A DNA stretch of 46,435 nt from Nitrososphaeraceae archaeon (GCA_025930495.1 JAICOU010000004.1:1-46435); one strand, 5' to 3'; shown: positions 9,158 to 20,099, counted from the stretch's first letter. Translations and numbers: made by a program. Notes: generated by a model not told the origin, from the letters alone.

Positions 9158-9721
9158 ATGAAATATCTTGTAATCTTTTTGATTTTAATTGGAACTGTGG
9201 GGGTATCCTTTGCATTAGAATCTAAAGAAATAGAATTTGATGAACCTTTTGTGATAAAACTACATCAGACATTATCTATTGATAATCTTGATGTGGAATT
9301 TTCAAGAATAGAAGATTCAAGATGCCCGTCAGACGTGACGTGTATTTGGGAGGGGCGTGCCTCTGTTACACTTCATATTTACAACCAAACTCAATACCAG
9401 ACAATAATCCTGACTACAAATGAAACTCCTACTTTTCATGTGGATTCATATGAAATTACCTTAATTGACGTCTTACCGTACCCTATTAGTACAAAGGACA
9501 TATCCGAAGAATATATTGCAACAATTGCCATATCTAAAAATAAAAAAGACATTATTTTGTCACCATTAAAACAATCTAAAAATGGTATCCAATCTGATCT
9601 GATTGACTGTAAACCTACTCTTGTCTTAATCATAAAAAATAGTGATGGTTCACCAGCTTGTGTCAAACCCGATACAAAATTACGATTATTTGAAAGAGGC
9701 TGGGCAACAATTCCAACTTAG
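9158..9721 (+). CDS. Secreted protein with CPxxVxCIWEGxA motif and C-terminal SPACVKP...RGWA module
   Basis: 187 aa; N-terminal signal-peptide-like MKYLVIFLILIGTVGVSFA; DSRCPSDVTCIWEGRASV; C-terminal DGSPACVKPDTKLRLFERGWA. Confidence 0.75.
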   Translation: MKYLVIFLILIGTVGVSFALESKEIEFDEPFVIKLHQTLSIDNLDVEFSRIEDSRCPSDVTCIWEGRASVTLHIYNQTQYQTIILTTNETPTFHVDSYEITLIDVLPYPISTKDISEEYIATIAISKNKKDIILSPLKQSKNGIQSDLIDCKPTLVLIIKNSDGSPACVKPDTKLRLFERGWATIPT

Positions 9722-9809
9722 ATTTGTGTAGAATTTGAAACGCATTTGTTCTAATCCAACTAGATTTCAAGATTGATTTATAATCATAACCTAAATGAAA
9801 TGAATCAAT

Positions 9810-10790
9810 TTGCCAGTAGAGTCAGGTGTGATTACATTAGAGCTTTGGGTTCTCTTTTTTGTAATTCTATCAGTTACAATAGCAATTGATCTTGGTTTAT
9901 TCCACAAAATTAAAAGAAAACTGAGCAAAACCAAGTCAACTGAAATAGAACATGTGATGTCTAGTAAAGAAGCTCTTGGTTGGACTCTCACTTGGATTTC
10001 TCTTGCGGGTGTCTTTGCTGTAGTAATCTACTTTACACTTGGTAATGATAAGATGATAGAGTTTGTCACTGGTTATGCTCTAGAAAAATCGCTTAGCGTA
10101 GATAACATGTTTGTATTTTTGCTGGTATTTACTACATTAGGAATTCCTCACAAGTATCAACATCGAGTTCTCTCATTTGGAATCTTAAGTGCAATTGCAA
10201 TGAGAATAATACTAATCCTTGTTGGCGCATCGTTACTAGATAACTTCCAATGGATGATCTATATTTTTGGTGGATTGCTTTGGTATACTGCAATTAGAAT
10301 GATCATCCAAAAAGAAGAAAAGAAAATTGAATTAGAAAAAAATATTGCAGTTAGAATTCTAAAAAAATTCATGCCAGTAAATCTTAGTCTGGTTGGAAAC
10401 AAGTTCATTATACCAATTAATGGAATAATGCATGCTACTCCATTGCTAGTTGCCCTTGCAATTATCGAGTTGACTGATTTAGTATTTGCAATGGACTCTA
10501 TTCCAGCTGTTTTAGCAATAACTCGAGATCCATTCATAGTAATTACATCAAACGTATTTGCAATTTTAGGTTTGAGAGCATTGTACTTTTTAATTGGCGG
10601 TATGATGGAAAAATTCCAATATCTCAAGCCTGGCTTAATTATATTGTTATTATTTATTGGTACAAAGATGATAATTTCAGAATTTTATCACATTCCAACT
10701 GTTACATCATTAATTATTGTATTTGTAATTCTGACAACAGTTATTGTTGCTTCGTTACTACGAACACCAAAGATTGCAAAACAAGAATAA
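9810..10790 (+). CDS. TerC/Alx family integral membrane protein
   Basis: 326 aa; EKSLSVDNMFVFLLVF, ELTDLVFAMDSIPAVLAITRDPFIVITSNVFAILGLRALYFL are TerC hallmarks. Confidence 0.93.
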   Translation: MPVESGVITLELWVLFFVILSVTIAIDLGLFHKIKRKLSKTKSTEIEHVMSSKEALGWTLTWISLAGVFAVVIYFTLGNDKMIEFVTGYALEKSLSVDNMFVFLLVFTTLGIPHKYQHRVLSFGILSAIAMRIILILVGASLLDNFQWMIYIFGGLLWYTAIRMIIQKEEKKIELEKNIAVRILKKFMPVNLSLVGNKFIIPINGIMHATPLLVALAIIELTDLVFAMDSIPAVLAITRDPFIVITSNVFAILGLRALYFLIGGMMEKFQYLKPGLIILLLFIGTKMIISEFYHIPTVTSLIIVFVILTTVIVASLLRTPKIAKQE

Positions 10791-10797
10791 CAAAAAT

Positions 10798-11322
10798 CTA
10801 TTTACTTCTAAATGCCAATATGAAACCCATGCCTCCACATATTACTCCTAATGCAAGTATGGCGATAAATCCACCAATTGGCTCTATAAAAGAATCCATG
10901 ATGGCAGGATATTTTGGACCTAACTTTCCTTCTGTAAATATTGAAAGTACTCCAGTTCCAGCCAATCCAGCAAATGCCATTATGATCATTGCTCCTGCTC
11001 CTCCAATATTCATTCCAATTAGGTGAATGCCTGCCAACACGTTTGATGCTTTGGAGAATTTTTTCTTTAATGTAATTTCAAGATGACTGTAAAATAATGC
11101 AGACACTGCTACTGCAAGTACAACAATCAAATAAAATATGATTCCCAAAAAGAACCATTTTGCAGTACCTTCAAAAGATAATGATAGATATTGTATTATG
11201 TTTACTTGGGTGTATGACATTTGTATTCCGACAATGACTATGGACATTGCAGTTATTACGCCGCCTTGAAGAATAGCTGCAATTATGAATCTATTTGCCC
11301 ACTTACTTCCAATCTCTTCCAT
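10798..11322 (-). CDS. Hypothetical multi-pass membrane protein
   Basis: 174 aa with four hydrophobic segments; no family recognised. Confidence 0.65.
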   Translation of the reverse strand: MEEIGSKWANRFIIAAILQGGVITAMSIVIVGIQMSYTQVNIIQYLSLSFEGTAKWFFLGIIFYLIVVLAVAVSALFYSHLEITLKKKFSKASNVLAGIHLIGMNIGGAGAMIIMAFAGLAGTGVLSIFTEGKLGPKYPAIMDSFIEPIGGFIAILALGVICGGMGFILAFRSK

Positions 11323-11553
11323 GTTTCCGTCTAACTGATTCTTACCATAAGTATCTTTTAAATTTGAATAATCTTCTAAATTGTTAATTTTTAATAACCA
11401 TTATTTGTATCATTGTTACATCATTTCGTTCTTTCTTGCAAATTTTTAGATATATTTCATAATGCCTTTGTTTATCCCAACTATCAAATGTTAGTCTCAA
11501 TTGATCAAATGGGTAGTGAAATTTATTATCTAATTTATTAAATCTGGATTTGA

Positions 11554-14202
11554 ATGAACATCTATACATTGAATAGGAAATTATCCATTAGCATATGTCT
11601 TAGTTTATTGCTGATAATTGGTACTGCCTCGTCTCAAATGGTATATGCGGTACCTACATTTTCATTTAAAATCGGTTCTCTTGGAACGGCTAATGAGCAG
11701 CTAAAAAGCCCCCGTGATGTCATAGTGAGCAACAATGGTGCCACAATCTATGCAGTAGATACTGAAAATCATAGAATCAACGTATTTGACGATGATGGGG
11801 ATCATGATTTTAAATTTGGTTCATTTTGTGATATGGTATTGATTCAAAATTGTAATGATAATGCTAATGGAGCTGACAATGATGGTGATGGGCAATTTAA
11901 TAATCCAGTTAGTGGCATGTTGGATTCATTCGGACATTTTTTTGTTGTTGATTCTGACAATGAACGAATTCAAAGATTTGATGACAATGATGGTGAATTT
12001 GAATTAAAATTTGGTTCCTCTGATAACGCCAAATCTGAATATCTTGGAGGTGCCCAAGGAATTGCTACCTTAAAGTCTACAAAAGAAATCTATGTGTCCA
12101 GTATTGACACTGATTCTATATCTGTTTTTGATTCATCAGGAAATTTTTTATTTAATTTTGATTCGTTTGATGGAAATGATTCACTGAGAAATCCGTCTCA
12201 TATGATTATTGATGATAGTGATGAAACTCTTTATGTTTCAGATACTGGTAATGATAGAATAATAATATTCAAACTAGTTGCAGGTAACACTTGTCCAAGT
12301 GGCACTAGTGAAGCAACAGATGGAGTTTGTTTTGTAAAAAAGTTTGGTTCTTCTGGTTCTTCTGACGGTAAATTTGATTCACCTTCAGGACTTGCATTAG
12401 ATACGATAAATGATCTTCTATATGTTGCAGACACTGATAATAACCGTGTACAAATATTCAAACTGATTACCAGTACTACTTGTCCAAGTGGCACTAACAA
12501 GATTGTTGATGGTGTTTGTTTCACAGAAAAGTTTGGTTCTTCTGGTTCTTCTGACGGTAAATTTGATTCACCTTCAGGACTTGCATTAGATAAAGCAAAT
12601 AATCTCCTATATGTTGCAGACACTGATAACAATAGACTTCAGGCATTTGCATTGAATTCTACATCTTCATCTCTTGCCCCCAACACTCCAAAAAATCTCA
12701 AGACTTCGCCAATTTCTCCAACATCTGTTATCCTTACATGGGATGAACCTGCTAGTACTGACACTCCTATTACAGGCTATAAAATTGAGTACAAAATAGG
12801 TACTGCTAGCTATACTACTATAACTGCAGACACAAAAAGTACTGCTACATCATTTATCCATGAAGGCTTGGATTCCAGTAAAACCTATTCTTATCAGATA
12901 TATGCAATAAACTCAAAAGGAATCAGCAATCCCTCATCAAGCTCATCTGTCAAACCAGCAGCAACCACAGTGCCCGGAGGATTTATTGCTACTGCAATTT
13001 CTCCTACTCAGATTAAACTTTCATGGCAACCTCCATCTAATACATTTGGTCAATCAATTAATGGATATGATGTCCAAAAAGTATTTGGAATTGATGCTTA
13101 TGCTACTATAGGTTCAACTAATGGTAAAACTACTAGTTACATTGTAAGTAATCTGGAAACTGATAAGACGTATTCGTTTGCAGTTTCAGCAAATATTGGT
13201 GTTGGTTCTACTGGACCGTCAAATACTGCATCTGCTACACCCAGAACAAATTCAGCTGATGTCTCAAATACTCCATCATCTTCCACTCCAACAATCACAA
13301 TTCCTACACCTCCAATAAAACTAACTGTGACAAGTGTTTCTTCAACTCAAATTAATCTCTCTTGGAGTACCCCGTCATCTGATGGCAACTCTCCAATCAC
13401 TGGTTACAAAATTGAAGTAAGAAAAGACTCTGGTTCTAATTCCACATTAGTAGCAGATACAAAAAGTACGACAACAACATACTCTCATACAAATCTTGTA
13501 ATAAACTCAAAGTATGCATACAAAGTATATGCGATAAATTCCGCTGGTACAAGTGTTGCATCCAATGAAGTCACAGCAACTCCTATGACTACTCTCAAGC
13601 TGAATCAGTTGGGCAAATTAACAATTAATGAAGGAAATCTTTTGTCGTTTACCGTCAAGATAACTGATAATTCTCTCACGGGCATGACATTTAGCTTAGA
13701 TAAAAATCCCCCAACAGGTGCAAAAATTAATTCAAATACTGGCATGTTTACCTGGGCTCCAACTGATTTACAGGGTGCCAAATCCTATGTGTTTGACATA
13801 GTTGTAACTCTAGGTTCATTGACTGATAGACAAACAATCACAATTACTGTGAACGATGTTTTGAATAAACCTGAACCAGCACCCGTAACAGAACCAGAGC
13901 CATCTAAAGAGCCAGAACCCACTAAAGAATTAGGAATTGCATCATTTGTAGATAAATCAAAAGATCCACAATCTTATGTTGATAGATACAACAAAGAACC
14001 AAACTACAAAAAATGGTTTGATGCAAACTTCCCAGATTACGCTTCAATTTATGAGGCAGTTGGATTAGATGAACCAAAAACTGAAACCCCGCAAGTTGAG
14101 AAACCTCAATTTGGAATCTGTGGTACCGGAACAAAATTAATTGATGGAATATGCACTCTTGTTGAGATACCAAAAGCTAAACCTTGGTGGAAATTTTGGT
14201 AG
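11554..14202 (+). CDS. Large secreted NHL-repeat / fibronectin type III protein
   Basis: 882 aa; signal-peptide-like N-terminus, multiple NHL/6-bladed propeller repeats (SPSGLALDxxNxLLYVADTDNNRxQxF), three FN3 domains, a putative-Ig-like domain and a C-terminal CGTGTKLIDGICTL...WWKFW. Confidence 0.88.
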   Translation: MNIYTLNRKLSISICLSLLLIIGTASSQMVYAVPTFSFKIGSLGTANEQLKSPRDVIVSNNGATIYAVDTENHRINVFDDDGDHDFKFGSFCDMVLIQNCNDNANGADNDGDGQFNNPVSGMLDSFGHFFVVDSDNERIQRFDDNDGEFELKFGSSDNAKSEYLGGAQGIATLKSTKEIYVSSIDTDSISVFDSSGNFLFNFDSFDGNDSLRNPSHMIIDDSDETLYVSDTGNDRIIIFKLVAGNTCPSGTSEATDGVCFVKKFGSSGSSDGKFDSPSGLALDTINDLLYVADTDNNRVQIFKLITSTTCPSGTNKIVDGVCFTEKFGSSGSSDGKFDSPSGLALDKANNLLYVADTDNNRLQAFALNSTSSSLAPNTPKNLKTSPISPTSVILTWDEPASTDTPITGYKIEYKIGTASYTTITADTKSTATSFIHEGLDSSKTYSYQIYAINSKGISNPSSSSSVKPAATTVPGGFIATAISPTQIKLSWQPPSNTFGQSINGYDVQKVFGIDAYATIGSTNGKTTSYIVSNLETDKTYSFAVSANIGVGSTGPSNTASATPRTNSADVSNTPSSSTPTITIPTPPIKLTVTSVSSTQINLSWSTPSSDGNSPITGYKIEVRKDSGSNSTLVADTKSTTTTYSHTNLVINSKYAYKVYAINSAGTSVASNEVTATPMTTLKLNQLGKLTINEGNLLSFTVKITDNSLTGMTFSLDKNPPTGAKINSNTGMFTWAPTDLQGAKSYVFDIVVTLGSLTDRQTITITVNDVLNKPEPAPVTEPEPSKEPEPTKELGIASFVDKSKDPQSYVDRYNKEPNYKKWFDANFPDYASIYEAVGLDEPKTETPQVEKPQFGICGTGTKLIDGICTLVEIPKAKPWWKFW
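12338..12592 (+). repeat. Tandem NHL-encoding repeat, 189-bp period with a 66-bp exact core
   Basis: aaaagtttggttcttctggttcttctgacggtaaatttgattcaccttcaggacttgcattagata occurs at 12338-12403 and 12527-12592. Confidence 0.85.
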
Positions 14203-14362
14203 TATATTATTTTGAATTATCCAAATCACAAATCATTTAGTTTCAGATTTTCAAATTATTTGCAACCCTATGATGAAGATCATATAATTGGGAAGATTTC
14301 ATGGAAGATAAACAAAACAGACTATTTAAAGCAACGATGTAATAATTAGTTTTGAAATTAGA

Positions 14363-14602
14363 TTATTTTTTCCATGCGATGTTTGTCTCTTCCAAACTGG
14401 GCAAAAAGATTCTGTATTGTGACAATTTGTATTTCATAAAAAAATTTGCTTTTGATCTGGGATAATTATTGTACACATATTCTCTGATTTCAGTTAAACT
14501 CATTTTTGCCAATTTGTAAAATTCTTCATTTTGCCATTCAGAATATTCTAATTTGCTCATGGAATTAAAATTAGAAACTATGTTTTTCCAAACATGAATC
14601 AA
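14363..14602 (-). CDS. Hypothetical protein (79 aa)
   Basis: Intergenic ORF without a better competing ORF. Confidence 0.5.
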   Translation of the reverse strand: MIHVWKNIVSNFNSMSKLEYSEWQNEEFYKLAKMSLTEIREYVYNNYPRSKANFFMKYKLSQYRIFLPSLEETNIAWKK

Positions 14603-14665
14603 AAATTATTCCAATGTTAGTTAGTTTTCTCAAACCAGTGTATGTGGTTTTTAGAAAAATAAATG

Positions 14666-14974
14666 CTAATTTTCATAGATTTGTCTTTTAATGTCTAATA
14701 CATGGTCATTGAAAATCTCAATCCCTGCATCAAATAACGCCATTGTATTTTCAACTGTATTTGGTTGATTTTCATCAATTCTTTTGTTTGTTAGATATTG
14801 ACCAGAATCATGAATGTATTTTTCAAATACCATTCCAAAAATACACTCATGCATGTTTTTAATTTCCCATTTTTCCTTTGTTGAATTTATTAAATTAAAA
14901 TATTTTGGAATCTGACTCGTTGCTATTTTCAACAAGTTTTCTAGTTCCGCTTTGTCTTCTGCTTTAAGTCCCAT
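14666..14974 (-). CDS. Hypothetical protein (102 aa)
   Basis: Intergenic ORF, helical soluble composition. Confidence 0.55.
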   Translation of the reverse strand: MGLKAEDKAELENLLKIATSQIPKYFNLINSTKEKWEIKNMHECIFGMVFEKYIHDSGQYLTNKRIDENQPNTVENTMALFDAGIEIFNDHVLDIKRQIYEN

Positions 14975-15160
14975 GCTTTACGATTAATCTGATTTTGTAT
15001 CTAAAATTAAGAGTTTTGATTATTCAAAGACAATAACTTTGAGGCTAATTATTTCATTTTCTAAATTTTCTCTAACCTTGATTGCTGTCAAAATAATCTT
15101 ACCAAAACTAGTAACCTTTCTCACACTTTGCCGGTTATACAAATCTCTAAACCTTAAGCC

Positions 15161-15997
15161 ATGATACATGACGATATCGATATTATCGGTAAGAACGTCA
15201 AAGACATGTACGGAACATTCATGGGCAAAGTCATTGGAACAATAACTGACATTGATGGTAGCATCCAATCAGTAGGTGTTGACTGCGGTTCTCAAGGATT
15301 ACAGCAAATCCAATATGAGCAATTAGTGGTTCAAGGCAATGTTGTTATATTCATTCCAAAATGGAGACTAGACTCTCAACGACTTCTTCGCGAAAAACAA
15401 CTAACTTTACGTCGTCTAAAAGCCTTGATTGATATTGTTTCTGAAAATGATGACATGAAAGCAGACGCAGAAATAATTCATGAAAAATACAAGTCAAAAC
15501 TTGCATCATTAGATGAGGCAGAACAACAAATCAAAGCTAAGCTTGAAGCAAGATTGACAGAGTTAGATGAACAATTGAAGTCCGCAAAGATGTTGCTATT
15601 TGATGCCAGAGTACAATACAAGAGCAATGAGATCTCTGATAATACATTTGAGATAGTAAAGACGTGCTCTGCAGAACTAATCGAGCATGTTACTCACGAA
15701 ACTGCAGAAATCTCGAACGTTAAGAAAAGAATTGCAGATCTTGATGCCGAAGTACTAAACATAACAGCTCCTCCACAAAAACATCTCCAAGAATCAGCCG
15801 TTTCATATCTGGACAATTCTGAATCACAAAAAGTTCAGAGCATACTTCCAGAGGTACCGACAGAACCAGTCACATACTCTTCAGTAGTACCCTCTATTGC
15901 TGAATCTCTACCAACAATTCCAGAACCACCCAAACAGGTGAAAACAGTAACATCTAGCAACGAAGACGACTGGCTTGCCAGAATGGAAGCACAATAA
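15161..15997 (+). CDS. cdvA: Cell division protein CdvA
   Basis: 278 aa; PRC-barrel-like N-terminus (GKNVKDMYGTFMGKVIGTITDIDG), long coiled coil, Pro-rich linker and short acidic C-terminal motif EDDWLARMEAQ. Confidence 0.85.
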   Translation: MIHDDIDIIGKNVKDMYGTFMGKVIGTITDIDGSIQSVGVDCGSQGLQQIQYEQLVVQGNVVIFIPKWRLDSQRLLREKQLTLRRLKALIDIVSENDDMKADAEIIHEKYKSKLASLDEAEQQIKAKLEARLTELDEQLKSAKMLLFDARVQYKSNEISDNTFEIVKTCSAELIEHVTHETAEISNVKKRIADLDAEVLNITAPPQKHLQESAVSYLDNSESQKVQSILPEVPTEPVTYSSVVPSIAESLPTIPEPPKQVKTVTSSNEDDWLARMEAQ

Positions 15998-16022
15998 TTT
16001 TTTTTTTAACTTATTTTTTCTT
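15998..16022 (+). terminator. Oligo-T archaeal-type terminator downstream of cdvA
   Basis: Run of 10 T immediately after the stop followed by a further T tract. Confidence 0.45.
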
Positions 16023-16054
16023 TAACATTTACAAGTCTGATCCTCTACACAATT

Positions 16055-17971
16055 TTGATGTCAGGGATTAACATCAGTCTTGGAAATAATGACACTGCAA
16101 CTAGAAAAGAAGCTGAATCTGATTTTATCGCTTTTTGGGAAAAACAAGCAAAAAATCTCACTTGGTTTTCAACTTGGGAAAAACCATTGGACTGGAATCT
16201 CCCTTTTGCTAAATGGTTTGTGGGTGGTACGATTAATGCATCCTACAATACACTGGACATTCATCAAAACAAGGCCAACAAACCTGCAATTTTGTGGGAG
16301 GGTGAGAATGGTGAATCCAGAATTCTCACTTACAGAGACATGTGGATTCAGGTCCAAAAATTTGCAAATGTTCTCAAATCACTTGGTGTTCAGAAAGGCG
16401 ACAGAATAACTATCTATCTTCCAATGATTCCAGAACTGCCAATATCGATGCTTGCATGTGCTAGAATTGGAGCAATACATACTGTGATATTTTCTGGATT
16501 TAGTGCTGCCTCAATTAAAGATAGAATATACGATTCAAAATCAAAAATTGTGATCACCGCGGATGGTGGCTATAGACGCGGTAATATAATAAAACTCAAG
16601 GAAATAATTGATGAGGCTATACAAGATTTTGATTTTGTTCAAAATGTTATTGTAATAGAGAGAACAAAAAATAAAATCGTTCTATCTTCAAAAGATATGC
16701 TTTGGAATGAATTAATGCATAATATCTCTGATACTTGTATTGCAGAAAAACTAGATAGTATTCACCCCCTTTACATTTTGTATACTTCGGGAACCACAGG
16801 AAAGCCAAAAGGAGTATTACATGGAACCGGTGGTTATCTGACACATTTGTATTCTACATTCAAGTGGGCATTTGACATTAAAGACTCTGATGTATTTTTT
16901 TGTACAGCCGATATTGGATGGGTTACAGGTCACAGCTATATAGTTTATGGTCCATTACTGCATGGTGCAACTGAGGTGATGTATGAAGGTGCACCAGATT
17001 TTCCTGATGCATCACGAATGTGGGAAATTATTCAAAAATACAAAGTCACAATTTTTTACACGACTCCAACGGCATTACGAATGTTTATGAAATTTGGCGA
17101 TGAACTTCCAAATTCATTTAATCTTTCAACTCTTAGATTATTGGGAAGCGTAGGCGAACCAATCAATCCTGAAGTATGGAAATGGTATTTCAAAATAATC
17201 GGAAAAGAAAAATGTCCAGTAATTGATACCTGGTGGCAAACTGAAACTGGTGGTATGATGATCTCTGCTTTGCCTGGATTGGAAACAATTCCACTAAAAC
17301 CTGGTTCTGGAACTAGGCCTATTCCTGGATTAGATATATCTGTAGTAGATGAAGCTGGAAACGACATACCTCCAAACACCAAAGGTTATCTTGTGATCAA
17401 AAATCCTTGGCCTGGAATGCTTTTGACTCTTTGGGGTGATGATGAGAAATATCGTGATGTGTATTGGTCGAAATACAAAAACTGTTACTATCCTGGTGAT
17501 TACGCTCTAAAAGATGCCGATGGATATTTTTGGTTACTGGGCAGAGCCGATGATGTACTCAAAGTATCTGGTCATAGAATAGGAACTGCAGAACTTGAAA
17601 GCTGTATTGTATCTCATCATGATGTGGCAGAATCAGCTGTATGTGGAATTCCAGATGAACTCAAAGGTGAGGCAATTATTGCATTTGTAGTTTTAAAACA
17701 AAATGTAATTACTGACACTCTAATTTTAGAAAAAGAACTCTTGATAAAAATAAGAAATGGTATCGGCGCAATCGCTACTCCAAAGCAAATCTATTTTGTA
17801 ACAAAATTACCCAAAACTCGTAGTGGTAAAATTATGCGACGACTGCTAAAATCAATAGCTAATCACGAAACTATTGGCGATATTAGTACTTTGGAAGATG
17901 GTGCGGCTGTATCTGAAATTCAGTCTGCATTTGAAGAATTACAAAAATCTATCCAAACAAAATCTGATTAA
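16055..17971 (+). CDS. acs: AMP-forming acetyl-CoA synthetase (acyl-CoA synthetase family)
   Basis: 638 aa; LYTSGTTGKPKGVLH, DTWWQTETGG, LGRADDVLKVSGHRIGTAELES and KTRSGKIMRRLL motifs. Confidence 0.92.
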   Translation: MMSGINISLGNNDTATRKEAESDFIAFWEKQAKNLTWFSTWEKPLDWNLPFAKWFVGGTINASYNTLDIHQNKANKPAILWEGENGESRILTYRDMWIQVQKFANVLKSLGVQKGDRITIYLPMIPELPISMLACARIGAIHTVIFSGFSAASIKDRIYDSKSKIVITADGGYRRGNIIKLKEIIDEAIQDFDFVQNVIVIERTKNKIVLSSKDMLWNELMHNISDTCIAEKLDSIHPLYILYTSGTTGKPKGVLHGTGGYLTHLYSTFKWAFDIKDSDVFFCTADIGWVTGHSYIVYGPLLHGATEVMYEGAPDFPDASRMWEIIQKYKVTIFYTTPTALRMFMKFGDELPNSFNLSTLRLLGSVGEPINPEVWKWYFKIIGKEKCPVIDTWWQTETGGMMISALPGLETIPLKPGSGTRPIPGLDISVVDEAGNDIPPNTKGYLVIKNPWPGMLLTLWGDDEKYRDVYWSKYKNCYYPGDYALKDADGYFWLLGRADDVLKVSGHRIGTAELESCIVSHHDVAESAVCGIPDELKGEAIIAFVVLKQNVITDTLILEKELLIKIRNGIGAIATPKQIYFVTKLPKTRSGKIMRRLLKSIANHETIGDISTLEDGAAVSEIQSAFEELQKSIQTKSD

Positions 17972-17995
17972 TATCAATTGTTTTTCTTATGTTTT

Positions 17996-18532
17996 CTATT
18001 TGATATTTTTTAATCCTTTCAAATCAGTTGTTAATAACATATCAAACATTTTCTTTAATCCATCATATTCTGACTTGGAATTCTCATCTAGTTTTTTGTA
18101 TTCATTGTTTTTAATTTCATCTAGTTTATTTTTTGCTTCGCTGAAAAACTTTTCAAATTCCTCAATTTTTGCATCACTCATTTCTGTAAGATCAAAAATC
18201 ACAGTATTGCTTCCAAGCAGATTCTTCTTTTCATCGTAAAGACTTGTTGCATGTAACAAGCCTGGAAACGTACTGCCATCTTGTTTTTTAAACGTAATTT
18301 TCCTATCTGATACATTTCCTGTTTCAAACCATATTTTCAATGAATCATTCATGCTTTCCCATGATTCTTTTGGTACGTGTTCAAATATTGGCCTGCCCAA
18401 AATCTCTGATTTTGCATATCCCATTTTACTAGCATAAGTAGAATTGCAATCCAGAATTATCCCAATAGAGTTGATTCGTCTCCACATGATTGGTGCATCT
18501 TTGAGAATTTTTCTTGCATCTGTCTGGAGCAT
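17996..18532 (-). CDS. PAS-domain protein with C-terminal helical region
   Basis: 178 aa; IMWRRINSIGIILDCNSTYASKMGYAKSEILGRPIFEHVPKES is a PAS fold signature. Confidence 0.75.
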   Translation of the reverse strand: MLQTDARKILKDAPIMWRRINSIGIILDCNSTYASKMGYAKSEILGRPIFEHVPKESWESMNDSLKIWFETGNVSDRKITFKKQDGSTFPGLLHATSLYDEKKNLLGSNTVIFDLTEMSDAKIEEFEKFFSEAKNKLDEIKNNEYKKLDENSKSEYDGLKKMFDMLLTTDLKGLKNIK

Positions 18533-18570
18533 TTTTTATTTTACATTTGACTTGTTATTAAATTCAAATC

Positions 18571-19596
18571 TTATTGAAACCACTGATCTAAGTTATGACT
18601 CTTTTTTTCCAGTGCTTTTTTGAGTCTATTCAATGATGATTGTATCCTATCTTCTGAAAAACTTCTTTCCTTGACTAGATAATTGGTCATTCCTTCATAA
18701 TCCACATTTCCAAATACTATATCATCTACATCTGCCACAATTGGCTCAAGAAATATTTTCCGTATTTGCTCATAATCAATTTCCTGTAGTTGCTCTTGAA
18801 TTTGTGGTATGTCCTCTAATCGTAAATGTTGTTTGATCATTTTTAATGCCGTTTTTGGTCCTATTCTATCAAAACCATTTGGATTAAAGTCAGTACCAAT
18901 TAAGATTCCAACATCCACTAATTGCTCTCTTGTAATTCCCAACGAATCTAGTGTTTTTTGTGTTTCAATTATTTCTGGCTCAATTTCCACATATGTATTT
19001 CTGTTAGGAATTTTTCTTCTTCCGCTGTTTGTAAAATTTCTTATCAGTCTTTTTGCGCCACATAATATTGAATCAAAATCTTGACTTGCTGATGCATATG
19101 CTTGTCCTGTATTTGTCAGATGAGCTGCAGTTGCTTCTCCCTCAGAAGGTGCATCAATATATGGAATTCCAAAATATGATAAAATCTGTTTTGACTCTTT
19201 AACCATGCCGTCTTTCATGCTAGTTGTTTGCTGTGCAAATTTTCTTGCATCTTCCATATTTCCTTCTGCAATTGCCTTTTCATATTTCACAGTAGCATCT
19301 TTTTTGATTTGTTTTCTTCTTTCAATTTCGGCAGTTTTTAATGATGGTGGTTTTCCATCAAATACGTATACTGGTTTTATTCCTAAAGACAAGAAATTGA
19401 TATTTCTGTAAAGTAATCCACTAAGATGACTAGTAATCCTACCTTCTGAATCTGATAATTGTAGTCCGTCAGGACCTCTTATGCTTGCTAGGAATTGGTA
19501 AATTGCATTATAGGCATCAACTGCTATGATTTTTGATGAAAATGATTCTAGTGTTGTCTTTTCTCTGACTACTAGCTCTTTTAGATTTAATCCCAT
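18571..19596 (-). CDS. fen: Flap endonuclease 1
   Basis: 341 aa; XPG N and I motifs ([53 protein letters not shown]) and a C-terminal PIP-like HNLDQWF. Confidence 0.95.
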   Translation of the reverse strand: MGLNLKELVVREKTTLESFSSKIIAVDAYNAIYQFLASIRGPDGLQLSDSEGRITSHLSGLLYRNINFLSLGIKPVYVFDGKPPSLKTAEIERRKQIKKDATVKYEKAIAEGNMEDARKFAQQTTSMKDGMVKESKQILSYFGIPYIDAPSEGEATAAHLTNTGQAYASASQDFDSILCGAKRLIRNFTNSGRRKIPNRNTYVEIEPEIIETQKTLDSLGITREQLVDVGILIGTDFNPNGFDRIGPKTALKMIKQHLRLEDIPQIQEQLQEIDYEQIRKIFLEPIVADVDDIVFGNVDYEGMTNYLVKERSFSEDRIQSSLNRLKKALEKKSHNLDQWFQ

Positions 19597-19769
19597 TGTA
19601 TGTTATTGATTTTTTATGCTATTTTGTGTTTATCTTTTGAATTATGACTAGTACTACCTGTTTTTACTATTGTTTTTGTATATTGTGAAAAATTGACTGT
19701 TTTAGATATGCTTGTAGATGTTATTTTGATTGCAATTAGTTATATGAAAAATAAAAATCACATTAAACA

Positions 19770-20033
19770 ATGAAAAATCTGAATCTACCTTCAAATTTAA
19801 AAGATAAAATATATCAAATAAAGGTAAATTCTCAAAATGATTTTTCAAAAATTGTTTCTTATTTTCCATTATCTGCAGATGAAAAACAACTAATTGTTAC
19901 TTTGATGAATAATTCAAAATCCTTTGATGGGTTTTATTCTATTTTTTCTGATCATGTCTCTGATCAAGAATGGAATAAATCTAAAGCGCAGATAATTAAG
20001 CGCTTTCAAGATGAATTATTTGATATAGACTAA
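19770..20033 (+). CDS. Hypothetical protein (87 aa)
   Basis: Isolated ORF, coding-like composition. Confidence 0.55.
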   Translation: MKNLNLPSNLKDKIYQIKVNSQNDFSKIVSYFPLSADEKQLIVTLMNNSKSFDGFYSIFSDHVSDQEWNKSKAQIIKRFQDELFDID

Positions 20034-20099
20034 TTTCATTCAAAATCATTTGTTTTAGTTCTGATTTGCTTTATTATGTGGATGCTTCTAAGATTTCTT

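Noticed and set aside
12231-12632. Minus-strand ORF with internal repeats
   Set aside because: Its repeats are the antisense of the NHL tandem repeats; not an independent gene.
16080-16409. 109-aa plus ORF inside acetyl-CoA synthetase
   Set aside because: Alternate frame of a well-supported gene.
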